Positions 19,937-30,884 of a stretch of 64,000 nt of DNA are shown here, piece by piece. The notes beneath the pieces were generated by a model that was not told the origin of the DNA, did no database searches, and was given only the letters and a program-made list of their open reading frames with translations. Position numbers and translations under genes: made by a program. The stretch spans positions 1,116,001 to 1,180,000 of the forward strand of contig NC_018108.1 of the NCBI RefSeq assembly GCF_000276685.1, read 5' to 3'. The stretch comes from Taylorella equigenitalis ATCC 35865. GTDB lineage: Bacteria > Pseudomonadota > Gammaproteobacteria > Burkholderiales > Burkholderiaceae_B. Numbering within the stretch: position 1 is the stretch's first letter; each line of letters begins with the position of its first letter.

Positions 19937-22141
19937 TTAAATTATTGAGAGCTTTGCAACTGACAGAGAAAGTGTTTTAGTTCCCACAGAGAAAAATTGA
20001 ATCTGGGCTTGAGCATCATCACCTTGCCCTATTATTTTAATAATAACACCTTCACCAAATTTAGGATGAGATACACTCATTCCTATCCTATATGGTGAGT
20101 CGGAATGATAAATTTTCTCTTTTGTTTTTGGTGAGGCAAACTCTTCAAAGCTATCTAGACTATATCTAGAGTCTGAATACAGTTGAGGCTTATCGGTAAG
20201 CCATTTGACATGGTCTTTAGTAATTTCATCTAAAAATATAGATTTTTTGGTTGGATGAGTCTTACCGTATATTTGTCGTGACATTGTGAATAGCAAGTAC
20301 AACCTTTTGCGTGCACGCGTCATTGCCACGTACATAAGACGTCGCTCTTCTTCTAATCCGCCAGGCTCAGAAATACTATTATCATGTGGAAATAGACCCT
20401 GCTCCAAGCCTGCAATAAACACAGCATCAAACTCTAAACCTTTTGAAGAATGTACAGTCATCAATTGAACGGCATCGAGGTTTCGCTTAGATTGATTGTC
20501 CCCCGCTTCTAGACTTGCTGTACTTAGGAATAAAGCTAAAGGAGTCATATTTTTGGCATCCACGCCTTCAATTACTTCAATAGACTTTAGGAAGGCAATA
20601 CCCTCTTCCTTGCAGAAAACTTTTGCAGCATCAATAAGCTCTGACAGATTCTCCAAACGCTCTTCACCGTCTTGCTCGTTGTTATAGTACTCATCGATAC
20701 CTGTCTGCTCAATCACAGCCTCTACCAATTCAGGCAATGTAGATTCAGCTGCGACTTCTTGCAATCTCTTAATAAGATAGATAAAACCATTTACTTTTTT
20801 CGCAGCCTCTCCATTTAAGCCACCAGCAGCCAAAGCGAGGCTACAACCAACGCTTTTTGCAATCTCATCAAGCTTTTCAATTGTGCGGTTTCCAATACTA
20901 CGTGCAGGAAAATTAACAACTCTCAAAAAAGCATTATCGCTATTTAAATTATGAATAAGTTGAAGATAGGCTACTACGTGTTTAATCTCTTGACGTTCAT
21001 AAAATCGTAGCCCTCCATAAACCACATATTTGACTCCAGCCCTTGCAAAGCTGTGCTCTATAGCCCTAGATTGAGCATTGCTTCTATATAAAATAGCAAT
21101 TTGTCTATGATCGAAACCTTCCCTAATAAGCTGTTTGGTTTCTTCAAGTATCCATTGAGCTTCTTCATTTTGATCATAAAGGCTGGCAATGCTTATTTGT
21201 TCGCCCTGCCCTTTATCTGACCACAAATTTTTTCCTAAACGATTTGTATTATTAGCAATAAGTTCATTAGCCGCACACAAAATATGGTTATAGGACCTGT
21301 AGTTTTGCTCTAGACGAACTAAATTCTCCTTTGCATATTTACGTTCGAAGTTTCTCATATGCTCCACATTTGCTCCGCGGAAGGAGTAAATGGATTGATC
21401 ATCATCACCAACAGCAAATATCGAAGTACTTGGTCCTGCAAGTAAATTTAACCACTTATACTGAAGAAAGTTAGTATCCTGAAATTCGTCTATCAAAATA
21501 TGCTTAAATCTTAAGTTATAGTGTCCTATTATAGTTTTATTATTTTCTAGCAATTCAACTGTTCTTAATAGTAGCTCTGCGAAATCGACTACCCCCTCCT
21601 TCTGACACTGTTTTTCGTAGGTTTTATATATTTCAACATATGTTTCGTCAAATTCATACGTTGGGATAACCTGTTCTGCCCTTAATCCAGATTCTTTTTT
21701 ATTATTAATGCCATATTGAACTTCCCTAATTGGATATAACTTATCATCATCCAATTTCATGCTTTTCAAAATTCTTTTGAGCATAGATTTTTGATCAGCC
21801 ATATCCAAAATTTGAAAAGCTGCTGGTAACCCAACTTCCTTATGATGAGCCCTTAGAATCCTGTGACAGATACTATGAAATGTACCCACCCACAGACTCT
21901 TTGGATTTACGGGAATATATTTTCCTATGCGCTCCATCATCTCTTTAGCAGCTTTATTAGTAAAGGTTACAGCTAAGATCCTCTCAGGAGTGGCAATGCC
22001 CTGCTGAACCAACCAAGCTATTCTAGTGGTCAATACCTTTGTTTTTCCACTGCCAGCACCAGCCAACACTAACAAATGCTTAGCCTCGCTAGTTACCGCA
22101 GCTAGTTGTTGCTTATTTAGAGAATCTAAAACCGAACTCAT
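19937..22141 (-). CDS. uvrD: ATP-dependent DNA helicase UvrD (helicase II)
   Basis: UvrD is an SF1 3'-5' helicase for nucleotide excision and mismatch repair. Motif I is LAGAGSGKTKVL, motif II DEFQDTN, motif III VGDDDQSIYSFRGA, motif IV LEQNYRS, motif V TVHSSKGLEFDAVFIAGLEQGLFPH and motif VI YVAMTRARKRLYL. The length of 734 residues is normal, and the C-terminal Tudor-like RNA-polymerase-binding domain (VSHPKFGEGVIIKI) is present. A GTG (22144) and ATG (22141) are adjacent at the start. I use the ATG. It overlaps or abuts the stop of the upstream methyltransferase gene. Three TGGCAATG copies (20321, 21184, 21991) lie in this gene. Confidence 0.95.
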   Translation of the reverse strand: MSSVLDSLNKQQLAAVTSEAKHLLVLAGAGSGKTKVLTTRIAWLVQQGIATPERILAVTFTNKAAKEMMERIGKYIPVNPKSLWVGTFHSICHRILRAHHKEVGLPAAFQILDMADQKSMLKRILKSMKLDDDKLYPIREVQYGINNKKESGLRAEQVIPTYEFDETYVEIYKTYEKQCQKEGVVDFAELLLRTVELLENNKTIIGHYNLRFKHILIDEFQDTNFLQYKWLNLLAGPSTSIFAVGDDDQSIYSFRGANVEHMRNFERKYAKENLVRLEQNYRSYNHILCAANELIANNTNRLGKNLWSDKGQGEQISIASLYDQNEEAQWILEETKQLIREGFDHRQIAILYRSNAQSRAIEHSFARAGVKYVVYGGLRFYERQEIKHVVAYLQLIHNLNSDNAFLRVVNFPARSIGNRTIEKLDEIAKSVGCSLALAAGGLNGEAAKKVNGFIYLIKRLQEVAAESTLPELVEAVIEQTGIDEYYNNEQDGEERLENLSELIDAAKVFCKEEGIAFLKSIEVIEGVDAKNMTPLALFLSTASLEAGDNQSKRNLDAVQLMTVHSSKGLEFDAVFIAGLEQGLFPHDNSISEPGGLEEERRLMYVAMTRARKRLYLLFTMSRQIYGKTHPTKKSIFLDEITKDHVKWLTDKPQLYSDSRYSLDSFEEFASPKTKEKIYHSDSPYRIGMSVSHPKFGEGVIIKIIGQGDDAQAQIQFFSVGTKTLSLSVAKLSII

Positions 22142-22143
22142 CA

Positions 22144-23415
22144 CTAATCAACCTTCTCCATAACTGCCGCAAAGAAACCGTCCGTCCCATGAATATCAGG
22201 TCTAAGAACTAGCATATCATCTACGTCTTCCAATCCTGTAATCCTATCTCCTAGAACTTTTTGAGGATTTATCAATTTAAAATTTGTGTTGATTTTAAGA
22301 AACTTGTTTATTTGTTGTTGATTTTCTTCTTCTAAAACACTACATGTTGAATAGATTAGTCTTCCACCATTTTTTACGCATTTTGAAGCAGCAGTAAGTA
22401 TATTGAATTGCAACTCTACTAGCTCACTTAAATCTTTTTGAGTTTGTCTCCACTTCAAATCTGGGTTTCTTCTTAAAGTACCTAGACCAGTACAAGGAGC
22501 ATCTACTAAAACCTTATCGGCTTTTCCGTGAAGTCGCTTCACCCGCTCCGCATTTTCAGATTTTATCGGTATTAGAGTTACATTACTTAAACCACTTCTT
22601 ACAATTCTTGGTTTAGCTTTGCCAAGTCTATTACTTGAAGTATCTAATGCATAAAGCCTCCCCTTAGAGTGCATCAATGCCCCAAGTAACAACGTTTTAC
22701 CACCTGCTCCAGCACAAAAGTCAATTACCCAATCACTTCTCTTAGGGCTAACTAACTGACATAAAATTTGGCTACCTTCGTCTTGTACTTCAACTTTGCC
22801 ATCAATAAATAAATCCCATCTGTTAATCGAAGGATTTGTTTTTATGCGAATTCCCCAAGGTGAAAATTTTGTGTTTTCGTACTCTTGATTATCAAGTAAT
22901 CCCCTTGATTTTATCTCCTGAAGAACCTCATCCCGACTTGCTTTCAAAGGATTAACCCTAATATCAAGCGGTGCCTTTTGATTAAGAGCTTCAAGTAAAG
23001 ACTCATAATTTGGTAGTTTAGAAACCTTATTAAAAAACCAATCTGGCACACTATATTTGATTAAGTCATTTAGAGTTGAAGTGTCTATCTTATAAATTCT
23101 TTCAAACCACTCTGCTTGCTCTTCCTTAAGCATAGCAACCACAGACTCCCTAGAACAAACAGAATTAAGCCCTAGAATGGCAAGCCTTTGATTTTCAGGA
23201 CCTACACCACTTTGAGCAAAATTTCTATACATCCTAAGATTTCTAAGAATATCAAACACCGCTTCGGCAACGATAGCACGATCGCCATGCCCTAGTTTCT
23301 TATTAGATTTAAACCAATTTGATAGCACTGAATCTGCTGGATACTTGAATTTCAATACTTCTTCAAGGACTTCAGCTATTTGAAAAACTTTAAGATAGGA
23401 TAATTTTGCTTTCAT
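22144..23415 (-). CDS. RsmB/NOP family RNA cytosine-5 methyltransferase
   Basis: This is an S-adenosylmethionine-dependent RNA m5C methyltransferase. An N-terminal NusB-like helical domain (to ~residue 130) is followed by the catalytic domain. The SAM motif is VIDFCAGAGGKTLLLGALM, motif IV is DAPCTGLGTLRRNPDLKWR, and motif VI is GGRLIYSTCSVLEEEN. Both family cysteines (PCTG and TCS) are present. At 423 residues it resembles RsmB, which modifies C967 of 16S rRNA. The identity as RsmB itself is likely but not certain, because betaproteobacteria carry more than one paralog. It overlaps purN by 4 bp. Confidence 0.88.
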   Translation of the reverse strand: MKAKLSYLKVFQIAEVLEEVLKFKYPADSVLSNWFKSNKKLGHGDRAIVAEAVFDILRNLRMYRNFAQSGVGPENQRLAILGLNSVCSRESVVAMLKEEQAEWFERIYKIDTSTLNDLIKYSVPDWFFNKVSKLPNYESLLEALNQKAPLDIRVNPLKASRDEVLQEIKSRGLLDNQEYENTKFSPWGIRIKTNPSINRWDLFIDGKVEVQDEGSQILCQLVSPKRSDWVIDFCAGAGGKTLLLGALMHSKGRLYALDTSSNRLGKAKPRIVRSGLSNVTLIPIKSENAERVKRLHGKADKVLVDAPCTGLGTLRRNPDLKWRQTQKDLSELVELQFNILTAASKCVKNGGRLIYSTCSVLEEENQQQINKFLKINTNFKLINPQKVLGDRITGLEDVDDMLVLRPDIHGTDGFFAAVMEKVD

Positions 23416-24050
23416 ATTTCTTCTGAATAAAATGTGGTTTTAACTTCTTTATCAAACTTCACAACCCTATCATCTATTCTTACTATTCCTTGAGTTAAAT
23501 ATTCCACTACTGTAGGATATACCTGATGTTCTACCTTTAAAACTCGATCTGCTAGAGTTTGAGCTGAATCTGATTTAAATACTGGCACGACCCCTTGAGC
23601 AATTATAGGACCATCATCAAGTTGTGGATTTACAAAATGAACGGTACATCCATGCACGCATACACCAGTTTTAAGTGCTCTCTCATGAGTATCAAGTCCA
23701 GCAAAACTTGGTAGCAATGAGGGGTGTATATTGATTAGCCTGCCCTCAAGCCCATCTACAAACGATGAATTTAAAATTCTCATGTACCCTGCAAGTAAAA
23801 CATAATCAGGGCTATAAGCAAGAACTTTGTTTAGAAGTTCATAATCAAATTGTGCTCTGTCATATCCTTTTTCCTGTGGCAATGGCACATATTCCACGTG
23901 AATTCCATTTTCCTTAGCCCAATTTAGACCTAATGACTTTGAGTTGTGGGAAATAACTGCAACAATCTCAATATTTTTATTAATTTTTGCGCGTTCTACT
24001 ATCGCTTTCATATTTGATCCGCGACCAGAGATTAAAATAACGAAACGCAT
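23412..24050 (-). CDS. purN: Phosphoribosylglycinamide formyltransferase
   Basis: PurN transfers a formyl group from 10-formyl-THF to GAR in purine synthesis. The N-terminal VILISGRGSNMKAIV, the catalytic region LINIHPSLLPSFAGLDTHERAL (His in NIHPS) and GCTVHFVNPQLDDGPIIAQ (catalytic Asp) are all present. The length of 212 is normal. It is the first gene of the purN-rsmB-uvrD run and divergent from ribF. One TGGCAATG copy is at 23877. Confidence 0.96.
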   Translation of the reverse strand: MRFVILISGRGSNMKAIVERAKINKNIEIVAVISHNSKSLGLNWAKENGIHVEYVPLPQEKGYDRAQFDYELLNKVLAYSPDYVLLAGYMRILNSSFVDGLEGRLINIHPSLLPSFAGLDTHERALKTGVCVHGCTVHFVNPQLDDGPIIAQGVVPVFKSDSAQTLADRVLKVEHQVYPTVVEYLTQGIVRIDDRVVKFDKEVKTTFYSEEI

Positions 24051-24099
24051 TGATATTCCATATCCTTACTAATAAATCAAAAATTTTAATATTTTAGAA

Positions 24100-25065
24100 G
24101 TGTTTAATTCTATCAATCTTCCGCATATTTCTAGAAATCTTTTATCTAATTCGTCGACCTGTCTTACGGTAGGTAATTTTGACGGGGTTCACCTTGGACA
24201 TCAGTCTATTTTAAAGCTGGTATCACAATCCGCTATAACTAAAGAGTTAGTCCCAAGTGTTCTAACTTTTGAACCGCATCCACGTGAGTATTTTGGAGTA
24301 ACTGGAAATCGTCCCGAACTTATACCTACAAAAATTCAAGGTCTTAGAGATAAGGTTTTATCCCTTGGTCGATGTGGTATTAGCGAAATTTTTATTCAAC
24401 GTTTTAATAAAACTACTGCATCCATGCTACCAGAGGATTTTATAACAAGCATATTAGTCAAAGGCTTAAAAGTGAAATCACTTTTTGTTGGAGCTGATTT
24501 TCGTTTCGGATATAAACGTAAGGGCGATTCCGAAATGCTTAAATCTGCCTCTAAAAAATTTGGTTTCGATGTTAATTTTATAGATGACATTCTAGATACC
24601 AATCAAATTAGATATTCAAGTTCTGAGCTACGTAATGCCCTTGCCTACGGTAATATTTCTCAGGCTTCTCAAATCATGGGTCGGAATTATCATTTCACTG
24701 GTCGTGTTATTCATGGAAAAAAACTAGGGGCTAAAATCGGAACTCCAACCATGAATATGAGAGTACCTCAAAGATTTGCTCTTAGGTCGGGGATTTATAT
24801 TGTTACCGTTAGCGGTTTAAGTGCTGAGCCTCTACAAGCTGTAGCTAATTTAGGAATCAGACCCACAGTAGAAAGTAGTGGTGAAGTATTACTCGAGGTC
24901 CATATTCTCGATAGAATCATCTCTGCTTACGGTAAAATTATTAACGTTTCATTTCTCGATTTCATCAGGGATGAAGAAAAATTCCCTTCAGTTGAAGCTA
25001 TGGCCATTGCCATCCAAAAAGATATAGAAAAAGCAAAAAATTATTTTAAAAAACATGGAATATAA
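24100..25065 (+). CDS. ribF: Bifunctional riboflavin kinase/FAD synthetase
   Basis: RibF makes FMN and then FAD. The N-terminal nucleotidyltransferase domain has [16 protein letters not shown] near residue 27 and [21 protein letters not shown] precedes the C-terminal flavokinase domain ([35 protein letters not shown]). The start is GTG at 24100 with a weak upstream site. The length of 321 is normal. It overlaps ileS by 11 bp. One TGGCAATG copy is at 25005. Confidence 0.95.
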   Translation: MFNSINLPHISRNLLSNSSTCLTVGNFDGVHLGHQSILKLVSQSAITKELVPSVLTFEPHPREYFGVTGNRPELIPTKIQGLRDKVLSLGRCGISEIFIQRFNKTTASMLPEDFITSILVKGLKVKSLFVGADFRFGYKRKGDSEMLKSASKKFGFDVNFIDDILDTNQIRYSSSELRNALAYGNISQASQIMGRNYHFTGRVIHGKKLGAKIGTPTMNMRVPQRFALRSGIYIVTVSGLSAEPLQAVANLGIRPTVESSGEVLLEVHILDRIISAYGKIINVSFLDFIRDEEKFPSVEAMAIAIQKDIEKAKNYFKKHGI

Positions 25066-27925
25066 AGATACTTTACAGTTACCAATAACAGATTTTCCAA
25101 TGCGAGGCAATCTTTCAAAACGTGAACCGCAATGGATAAAAGAATGGATGGATAAGGGTGTCTATCTAGCAATTAGAAAAGCTAGTGCAGGTAGACCAAA
25201 ATTTATTCTTAATGATGGACCTCCATACGCTAATGGAGACATTCATATTGGTCATGCTGTAAATAAAATATTGAAGGATATTATTATTAAGAGTAAATCC
25301 ATGGCAGGATTTGATGCACCCTACATTCCAGGTTGGGACTGTCATGGCATGCCAATTGAAATTCAAATAGAAAAGAAATTCGGAAAAAATCTGCCTACTT
25401 CTGAAGTACAGTCAAAAGCTCGCGAATATGCTTCTTTACAAGTTCAAAAGCAAATGGAAGGATTTCAAAGGCTTGGTGTTCTAAGTGATTGGGAGCATCC
25501 TTATCTAACCATGAACTATCTAAATGAAGCAAATGAAATTCGTGCGTTGGCTCGTATTATCGAACATGGGTATGTTTTCCGTGGATTAAAACCAGTTAAT
25601 TGGTGTTTTGATTGTCAGTCAGCTTTAGCAGAAGCGGAGGTTGAATATCAAGACCGTACCGATCCAACTATTGATGTTGCCTTTCCTTTTGCCGAACATG
25701 AAAAACTAGCACAAGCATTTGGAATTGAATCTGTAGCTGATGGTGCCATAGTAATTTGGACCACTACTCCATGGACTATACCTTCAAATCAGGCTCTTAA
25801 CGTTGGTCCAGAGACTGAATATGCTTTAGTTAAATTATCTGAAGCACGTCAAGGTACAGGTGAGTTACTGCTCCTAGCCAAAGAACGAGTTCAAGCTTGC
25901 TTAGAAAATTGGGGACTTGAAGGGGAAATTATTGCCACATGCATGGGATCTTATTTGGACGGAATCGCTTTTCATCACCCACTATATAAGGCTCACTCTC
26001 AATATAATCGACTTTCTCCTATTTACGTAGCCGATTATGTAACGACAGATACTGGTACTGGTATTGTTCACTCTGCACCTGCTTATGGTGTGGATGACTT
26101 TATATCATGCAAGTCTCGTGGCTTAACTGATGAGCAAATCATTAGTCCTGTTATGGCAAATGGGGTTTATTCATCCAAACTAGCATTATTTGGCGGTTTA
26201 AAGATATGGGATGCAAATCCTAAAATCGTTGACACGCTACACGAACAAGGTGTACTACTAAAAACGCAAAAACTTCAACATAGTTATATGCATTGTTGGC
26301 GTCATAAAACACCTGTTATTTATAGAGCTACAAGTCAGTGGTTTGCAGGTATGGACGTTATGCCAAATGACAATTCTGGAACTTTACGCCAAAAGGCTCT
26401 TAAAGCGGTTGAGAACACTAATTTCTATCCTTCTTGGGGGCGTGCACGACTTCATGCGATGATTGCAAATAGACCTGATTGGACCTTATCGCGTCAAAGG
26501 CAATGGGGAGTTCCCATGGCATTTTTCGTGCATAAGGAAACGGGAGAATTACATCCTAATACAGTAGAACTTTTGCTTAAAGTTGCTGATTTAGTTGAAA
26601 TAGAAGGTATCGAAAAATGGCAGTCAGTTGAAGTTACTGATTTATTGCCACCAGAAGAAGCAAAAGATTATATTAAAAATTCTGATACCTTAGACGTTTG
26701 GTTTGATTCTGGATCAACTCATATAACTGTTAACGGTGGCCGTGATCAGGAATTTAATGGCTCGCATAAGAATGACTTAACTTGGCCAGCCGATCTATAT
26801 CTTGAGGGTTCTGATCAACATCGTGGATGGTTTCACTCTTCATTACTTACTTCTTCTATGATTTATGGTAGGGCTCCATACAAATCTCTACTTACACACG
26901 GATTTGTCGTAGATGGACAGGGACGTAAGATGTCCAAATCTGTAGGTAATGTTATTGCACCTAAGCAAGTTGCTGATACTCTTGGTGCTGAAATCATTAG
27001 GTTATGGACTGCTGCTACGGATTATTCAGGCGAGCTTTCTATTTCAGATCAAATTTTAAAACGTGTTGTTGAAAGTTATCGTCGTATACGAAATACGATT
27101 TGTTTCTTGCTTGGTAATCTACATGATTTTGATGCTAGTAAGGACTTGATAGATACAGATAATATGTTGGAAGTTGATCGGTATGCAGTTGCTATAGCTT
27201 CCCAATTAAGTGAACAAATTACCTCTCTTTATGAGAAGTTTGAATTCCATCCTGCAGTTTCTCGATTTCAAACTTACTGCTCCGAAGACTTAGGTTCTTT
27301 TTACTTAGATATCCTAAAGGACCGCTTATATACATGTGCAGCTGACAGTTATGCTAGAAGATCGGCTCAAAGTGCACTCTATCATATAACTATGAATATG
27401 ATTAAGCTTATGGCACCTATCTTATCCTTTACAGCTGAAGAAGCTTGGAGTGAGATGTGTAAGACTTTTTTACAAAACTCTAACTCAAAAAGCGAATTAA
27501 CAATCTTTACGCAATTGTTCGAAACATTGCCACAAGTAAATAATAAAGAAGCATTAGTTGAAAAATGGAATCGTATTCTAGAAATTAGAGATTTACTTAA
27601 TAAAGAACTTGAAAATAAGCGTGAGGCTGGATTAATTGGTTCTTCTCTACAGGCTGAAGTTGTTATAAACGCTCCTAGAGATGATTTTGAGCTGCTCAGT
27701 TCATTAGGCGAGGATTTGAGATTTGTATTTATGGTTTCTTATGTTACTTTAAAACAAACCGAGAGTTCAGAAAATTCGTTTGAAATTACTCCATCTACGC
27801 ACCAGAAATGTGAAAGATGTTGGCATTACAGAGAGGATGTTGGGGCTAATGCTGACCATCCAACTATTTGTTCACGATGCGTAAGTAATTTGTTTGAGGG
27901 CGGTGAAAACAGAAAGCATGCATGA
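25055..27925 (+). CDS. ileS: Isoleucyl-tRNA synthetase
   Basis: IleRS charges tRNA-Ile and edits valine. The HIGH motif is in [19 protein letters not shown] and KMSKS in [12 protein letters not shown]. The editing domain includes [16 protein letters not shown]-terminal zinc finger [10 protein letters not shown]...CSRC is intact. The length of 956 is normal. The order ribF-ileS-lspA is conserved in proteobacteria and the genes overlap. One TGGCAATG copy is at 27525. Confidence 0.97.
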   Translation: MEYKDTLQLPITDFPMRGNLSKREPQWIKEWMDKGVYLAIRKASAGRPKFILNDGPPYANGDIHIGHAVNKILKDIIIKSKSMAGFDAPYIPGWDCHGMPIEIQIEKKFGKNLPTSEVQSKAREYASLQVQKQMEGFQRLGVLSDWEHPYLTMNYLNEANEIRALARIIEHGYVFRGLKPVNWCFDCQSALAEAEVEYQDRTDPTIDVAFPFAEHEKLAQAFGIESVADGAIVIWTTTPWTIPSNQALNVGPETEYALVKLSEARQGTGELLLLAKERVQACLENWGLEGEIIATCMGSYLDGIAFHHPLYKAHSQYNRLSPIYVADYVTTDTGTGIVHSAPAYGVDDFISCKSRGLTDEQIISPVMANGVYSSKLALFGGLKIWDANPKIVDTLHEQGVLLKTQKLQHSYMHCWRHKTPVIYRATSQWFAGMDVMPNDNSGTLRQKALKAVENTNFYPSWGRARLHAMIANRPDWTLSRQRQWGVPMAFFVHKETGELHPNTVELLLKVADLVEIEGIEKWQSVEVTDLLPPEEAKDYIKNSDTLDVWFDSGSTHITVNGGRDQEFNGSHKNDLTWPADLYLEGSDQHRGWFHSSLLTSSMIYGRAPYKSLLTHGFVVDGQGRKMSKSVGNVIAPKQVADTLGAEIIRLWTAATDYSGELSISDQILKRVVESYRRIRNTICFLLGNLHDFDASKDLIDTDNMLEVDRYAVAIASQLSEQITSLYEKFEFHPAVSRFQTYCSEDLGSFYLDILKDRLYTCAADSYARRSAQSALYHITMNMIKLMAPILSFTAEEAWSEMCKTFLQNSNSKSELTIFTQLFETLPQVNNKEALVEKWNRILEIRDLLNKELENKREAGLIGSSLQAEVVINAPRDDFELLSSLGEDLRFVFMVSYVTLKQTESSENSFEITPSTHQKCERCWHYREDVGANADHPTICSRCVSNLFEGGENRKHA

Positions 27926-28472
27926 GACTTCAAAACAAAATATTTCAAAACTAAATTTGAACGAGAGAGCTCGTAAACTAAAGTTTTTTTATGTGATTTT
28001 AGTTTTAGTATGCTTTTTAGTAGATCAATTAACTAAATTTTATTTTGAAACTAATTATGAGCTCGGCGAAAGAGTAAATCTATTTGCGTTTTTTGATTTT
28101 ATTCTTGCTCATAACAATGGAGCGGCCTTTAGTATGTTTTCAAATGCTGGAGGCTGGCAGAAGTACCTATTCTTAGGACTGGCATTTGGTGTGAGTGCAT
28201 GGTTAATTTATATGATTAGGAAAAATGTTCTTGATAAGTTCGCCTGCATATCTATGAGCCTTATTATTGCTGGTGCTTTGGGAAATGCCATAGATAGAAT
28301 TGTTTATGGTTATGTCGTAGACTTTTTACTGTTTTATTGGGATGATTGGAATTTCTACTATCCAGCATTTAATATTGCAGACTCATGCATTACTATTGGC
28401 GTTATTCTTCTTATTTTTAATGAATTTTTTTTGAGCAGAAAAAAGCGAGAAATAGATGAGGCTGGAAAATAA
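27918..28472 (+). CDS. lspA: Lipoprotein signal peptidase
   Basis: LspA is an inner-membrane aspartyl protease that cleaves prolipoproteins, so it is needed for BamD, ChaN and the TbpB-like lipoprotein here. Four membrane segments are visible. The catalytic aspartates lie in [19 protein letters not shown] and [12 protein letters not shown] take the ATG at 27918, which overlaps the ileS stop by 8 bp. An in-frame TTG at 27894 is unlikely. The Asn-Gly-Ala motif HNNGAAFS is present. Confidence 0.94.
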   Translation: MHETSKQNISKLNLNERARKLKFFYVILVLVCFLVDQLTKFYFETNYELGERVNLFAFFDFILAHNNGAAFSMFSNAGGWQKYLFLGLAFGVSAWLIYMIRKNVLDKFACISMSLIIAGALGNAIDRIVYGYVVDFLLFYWDDWNFYYPAFNIADSCITIGVILLIFNEFFLSRKKREIDEAGK

Positions 28473-29658
28473 AAAAATTTTATTAGGTATGACAGGAGGC
28501 ATTGCCTGTTATAAGGTGGCCTATCTTTGTCGCAAACTTAAGTCTGAGGGAGCAGATGTAACTGTAGTAATGACTGAAGCCGCAAAAAGCTTTATCACTC
28601 CTACCACGATGCAGGCTTTAAGCGGTCACCCTGTTTTTTCTGAGCTTCTTGATCCAAACATGTCTGACTCCATGTCTCACATACACTTAAGTCGTGATTG
28701 TGATTTAGTGCTTATAGCTCCTTGCACTGCCAACTTTATCGCTAAATTAGCACATGGTATAGCGGACGACCTTTTAAGTAGTATATGTTTGGCTAGCAAC
28801 AAAAGTATTGCCATAGTTCCAAGTATGAATTCATATATGTGGACAAATCGAGCTACTCAAAAGAATTATTTTGAGATCACATCGAATGGGATATTTGTTT
28901 GGGGACCAGATAGCGGATTACAAGCATGCGGAGAGGATGGATACGGACGCATGCTTGAACCTGAGCAAATTACAGAAGAAGTTGTAGCATTTTTTAAACC
29001 TAAAATTATGGAGGGATTACGTGTACTAATTACTGCGGGTCCTACTCAGGAAGATATAGATCCTGTTCGTTATTTAGGTAATAGATCCTCAGGAAAGACT
29101 GGCTATGAGATTGCAAAATCGGCATATGAACATGGGGCTGAAGTGCATTTAATTTCTGGTCCTACGTGTCTGGATATCCCCTATGGTGTGTCATCTACAC
29201 AAGTTTCAACGGCTGTTGAGATGCATAAGGAAGTAATACAAAGAGCTAAGGACTATGATATTTTTATTAGTGTTGCGGCGGTGGCTGATTGGCATCTACC
29301 TTATCCGTCTGAACAAAAAATTAAGAAAAATGATGGTGTTGATACTTGGAAGCCAAATTGGGAGTTTCAAAAAAACCCTGATATTTTGGCTGAGGTCGCT
29401 TCAATTCCTGACGGTCCATGGTGTGTAGGTTTTGCTGCTGAAACTGAAAATTTAGAAGAATATGGTTCTATAAAAAGAGAACGAAAATCCATACCTCTTC
29501 TAGTGGGAAATCTGGCTCAATATTCTATGGGTAAAGATACAACAACATTTTTATTGTTTGATTCAGATGGAATTGAGAAATTTGAAACTCTTCCTAAATC
29601 TGAAGCAGCTGATAAATTGATTACTGCCATACATAAAAGATTTAACAAAAATGCATGA
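28456..29658 (+). CDS. coaBC: Bifunctional CoaBC (phosphopantothenoylcysteine synthetase/decarboxylase)
   Basis: This fused enzyme carries out steps 2 and 3 of coenzyme A synthesis. The N-terminal FMN-dependent decarboxylase (CoaC) has GMTGGIACYKV, the HIHLSRDCDLVLIAPCTANFI region and PSMNSYMW. The C-terminal ligase (CoaB) has ITAGPTQEDIDPVRYLGNRSSGK and the KIKKNDG motif. The length of 400 is normal. It overlaps lspA by 17 bp and the DedA gene by 8 bp. Confidence 0.96.
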   Translation: MRLENKKILLGMTGGIACYKVAYLCRKLKSEGADVTVVMTEAAKSFITPTTMQALSGHPVFSELLDPNMSDSMSHIHLSRDCDLVLIAPCTANFIAKLAHGIADDLLSSICLASNKSIAIVPSMNSYMWTNRATQKNYFEITSNGIFVWGPDSGLQACGEDGYGRMLEPEQITEEVVAFFKPKIMEGLRVLITAGPTQEDIDPVRYLGNRSSGKTGYEIAKSAYEHGAEVHLISGPTCLDIPYGVSSTQVSTAVEMHKEVIQRAKDYDIFISVAAVADWHLPYPSEQKIKKNDGVDTWKPNWEFQKNPDILAEVASIPDGPWCVGFAAETENLEEYGSIKRERKSIPLLVGNLAQYSMGKDTTTFLLFDSDGIEKFETLPKSEAADKLITAIHKRFNKNA

Positions 29659-30343
29659 TTTTCTAATGGTAGCTCAAGAGTATATTTCCAATCATAAAGA
29701 GTGGGCGGGAGTTATTATATTTCTTACTTGCATTTGTGAAGCTCAACTTGTTATTGGATTATTTATCCCAGCGACTGCTTTGATGTTATTTACAGGTGGA
29801 TTGATTGGACTAGAAATTTTAGACCCCGTTGAAATTGTTCTTTGGGGCGTTGCTGGGGCAATTGTTGGAGATGCTATTTCCTTTTATATTGGAAGATGGC
29901 TTGGGTGGGATATCACTAAAAAACCACGACTTGCTAGATTCAGACCCATGTTTGTTAGAGCTAAAATGCTCTTTAGAAAATACGGCACTATGTCTGTATT
30001 TTTAGGTAGGTTTATGGGACCTATAAGGTCGACCATACCAGCTATTGCAGGAATTATGGGGCTATCTCAAGGAAGATTTCAATTTGCAAATATTATATCT
30101 GCAATAATTTGGGTGCCTGTCATGCTATCACCAGGTTACTTTTCAGCTAAAGCCTCCAAACATGTAGTTGAAAATAGTGGTAGTGATATTGGAACTTACT
30201 TGACTTATCTTACTGTTATTTTGGGTGTGGTACTTGGTATATTTTTATTTTGGCCATCAAAAAAAGATAACAAAACAAAGGCAAAAATTTTACATTCCAA
30301 CCTTAAGTCTAAGGAGATTACAGATGACTTTAAAAAAGATTGA
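29651..30343 (+). CDS. DedA/SNARE-associated (VTT) family membrane protein
   Basis: This 230-residue protein has several membrane segments and the DedA signatures ETQ-like [15 protein letters not shown], the [13 protein letters not shown] motif, and [19 protein letters not shown] with the conserved Arg and Gly-Pro. DedA proteins are proposed lipid (undecaprenyl-phosphate or phospholipid) flippases or transporters. The exact substrate here is unknown. It is inserted between coaBC and dut, which are usually adjacent in related genomes, and overlaps both neighbours. Confidence 0.9.
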   Translation: MHDFLMVAQEYISNHKEWAGVIIFLTCICEAQLVIGLFIPATALMLFTGGLIGLEILDPVEIVLWGVAGAIVGDAISFYIGRWLGWDITKKPRLARFRPMFVRAKMLFRKYGTMSVFLGRFMGPIRSTIPAIAGIMGLSQGRFQFANIISAIIWVPVMLSPGYFSAKASKHVVENSGSDIGTYLTYLTVILGVVLGIFLFWPSKKDNKTKAKILHSNLKSKEITDDFKKD

Positions 30344-30779
30344 TATTGTAATTTTAGATTCTAAAATTAAGGATCAATTACCAACTTACGCCACATCGGG
30401 ATCTGCAGGACTTGATTTAAGAGCATGCATTGATGAGCCTTTAACTATAGAGCCAGGTCAAACTCATTTGGTTGCGACGGGCATTGCCATCCATATAGCT
30501 GATCCAGGATATGCTGCTATGATTCTGCCACGTTCTGGTTTAGGTCACAAACACGGCATTGTTTTGGGAAATCTTGTTGGACTTATTGATTCAGACTATC
30601 AAGGTCAATTGATGGTTTCTGTGTGGAATAGAGGTTCTGAATCATTTGTTCTAAATCCTTTAGATCGTATGGCTCAACTTGTTGTAGTTCCAATTCAACA
30701 AATTGAATTTAATGTTGTAGATTCTTTTGAGACCTCTGAGCGTGCTACTGGTGGCTTTGGAAGTACTGGAGCTAATTAA
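30324..30779 (+). CDS. dut: dUTP diphosphatase
   Basis: Dut hydrolyses dUTP to dUMP, keeping uracil out of DNA. The trimeric dUTPase motifs are in order: [38 protein letters not shown] and the C-terminal GGFGSTG. The start is the ATG at 30324, with AAGGAG at 30311-30316 inside the end of the DedA gene. The length of 151 is normal. One TGGCAATG copy is at 30482. Confidence 0.96.
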   Translation: MTLKKIDIVILDSKIKDQLPTYATSGSAGLDLRACIDEPLTIEPGQTHLVATGIAIHIADPGYAAMILPRSGLGHKHGIVLGNLVGLIDSDYQGQLMVSVWNRGSESFVLNPLDRMAQLVVVPIQQIEFNVVDSFETSERATGGFGSTGAN

Positions 30780-30851
30780 CATCCTTTGTGGCTTCCTATT
30801 GATGCCCTATTTGGCATCTAAGTACCCTAAGGGAGAGGAAAAAAATTCATT

Positions 30852-30884
30852 AAAAAAACCCGTTATAAAAACGGGTTTTATTTT
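30852..30884. terminator. Terminator between dut and the tbpA-like gene
   Basis: The stem AAAACCCGT...ACGGGTTTT has A and T tracts on both flanks. It lies between convergent genes and likely serves both strands. Confidence 0.8.

Noticed and set aside
29651-30343. DedA insertion between coaBC and dut as a horizontally acquired gene.
   Set aside because: Codon use and base composition look like the neighbours and the gene overlaps both, so local rearrangement is as likely.
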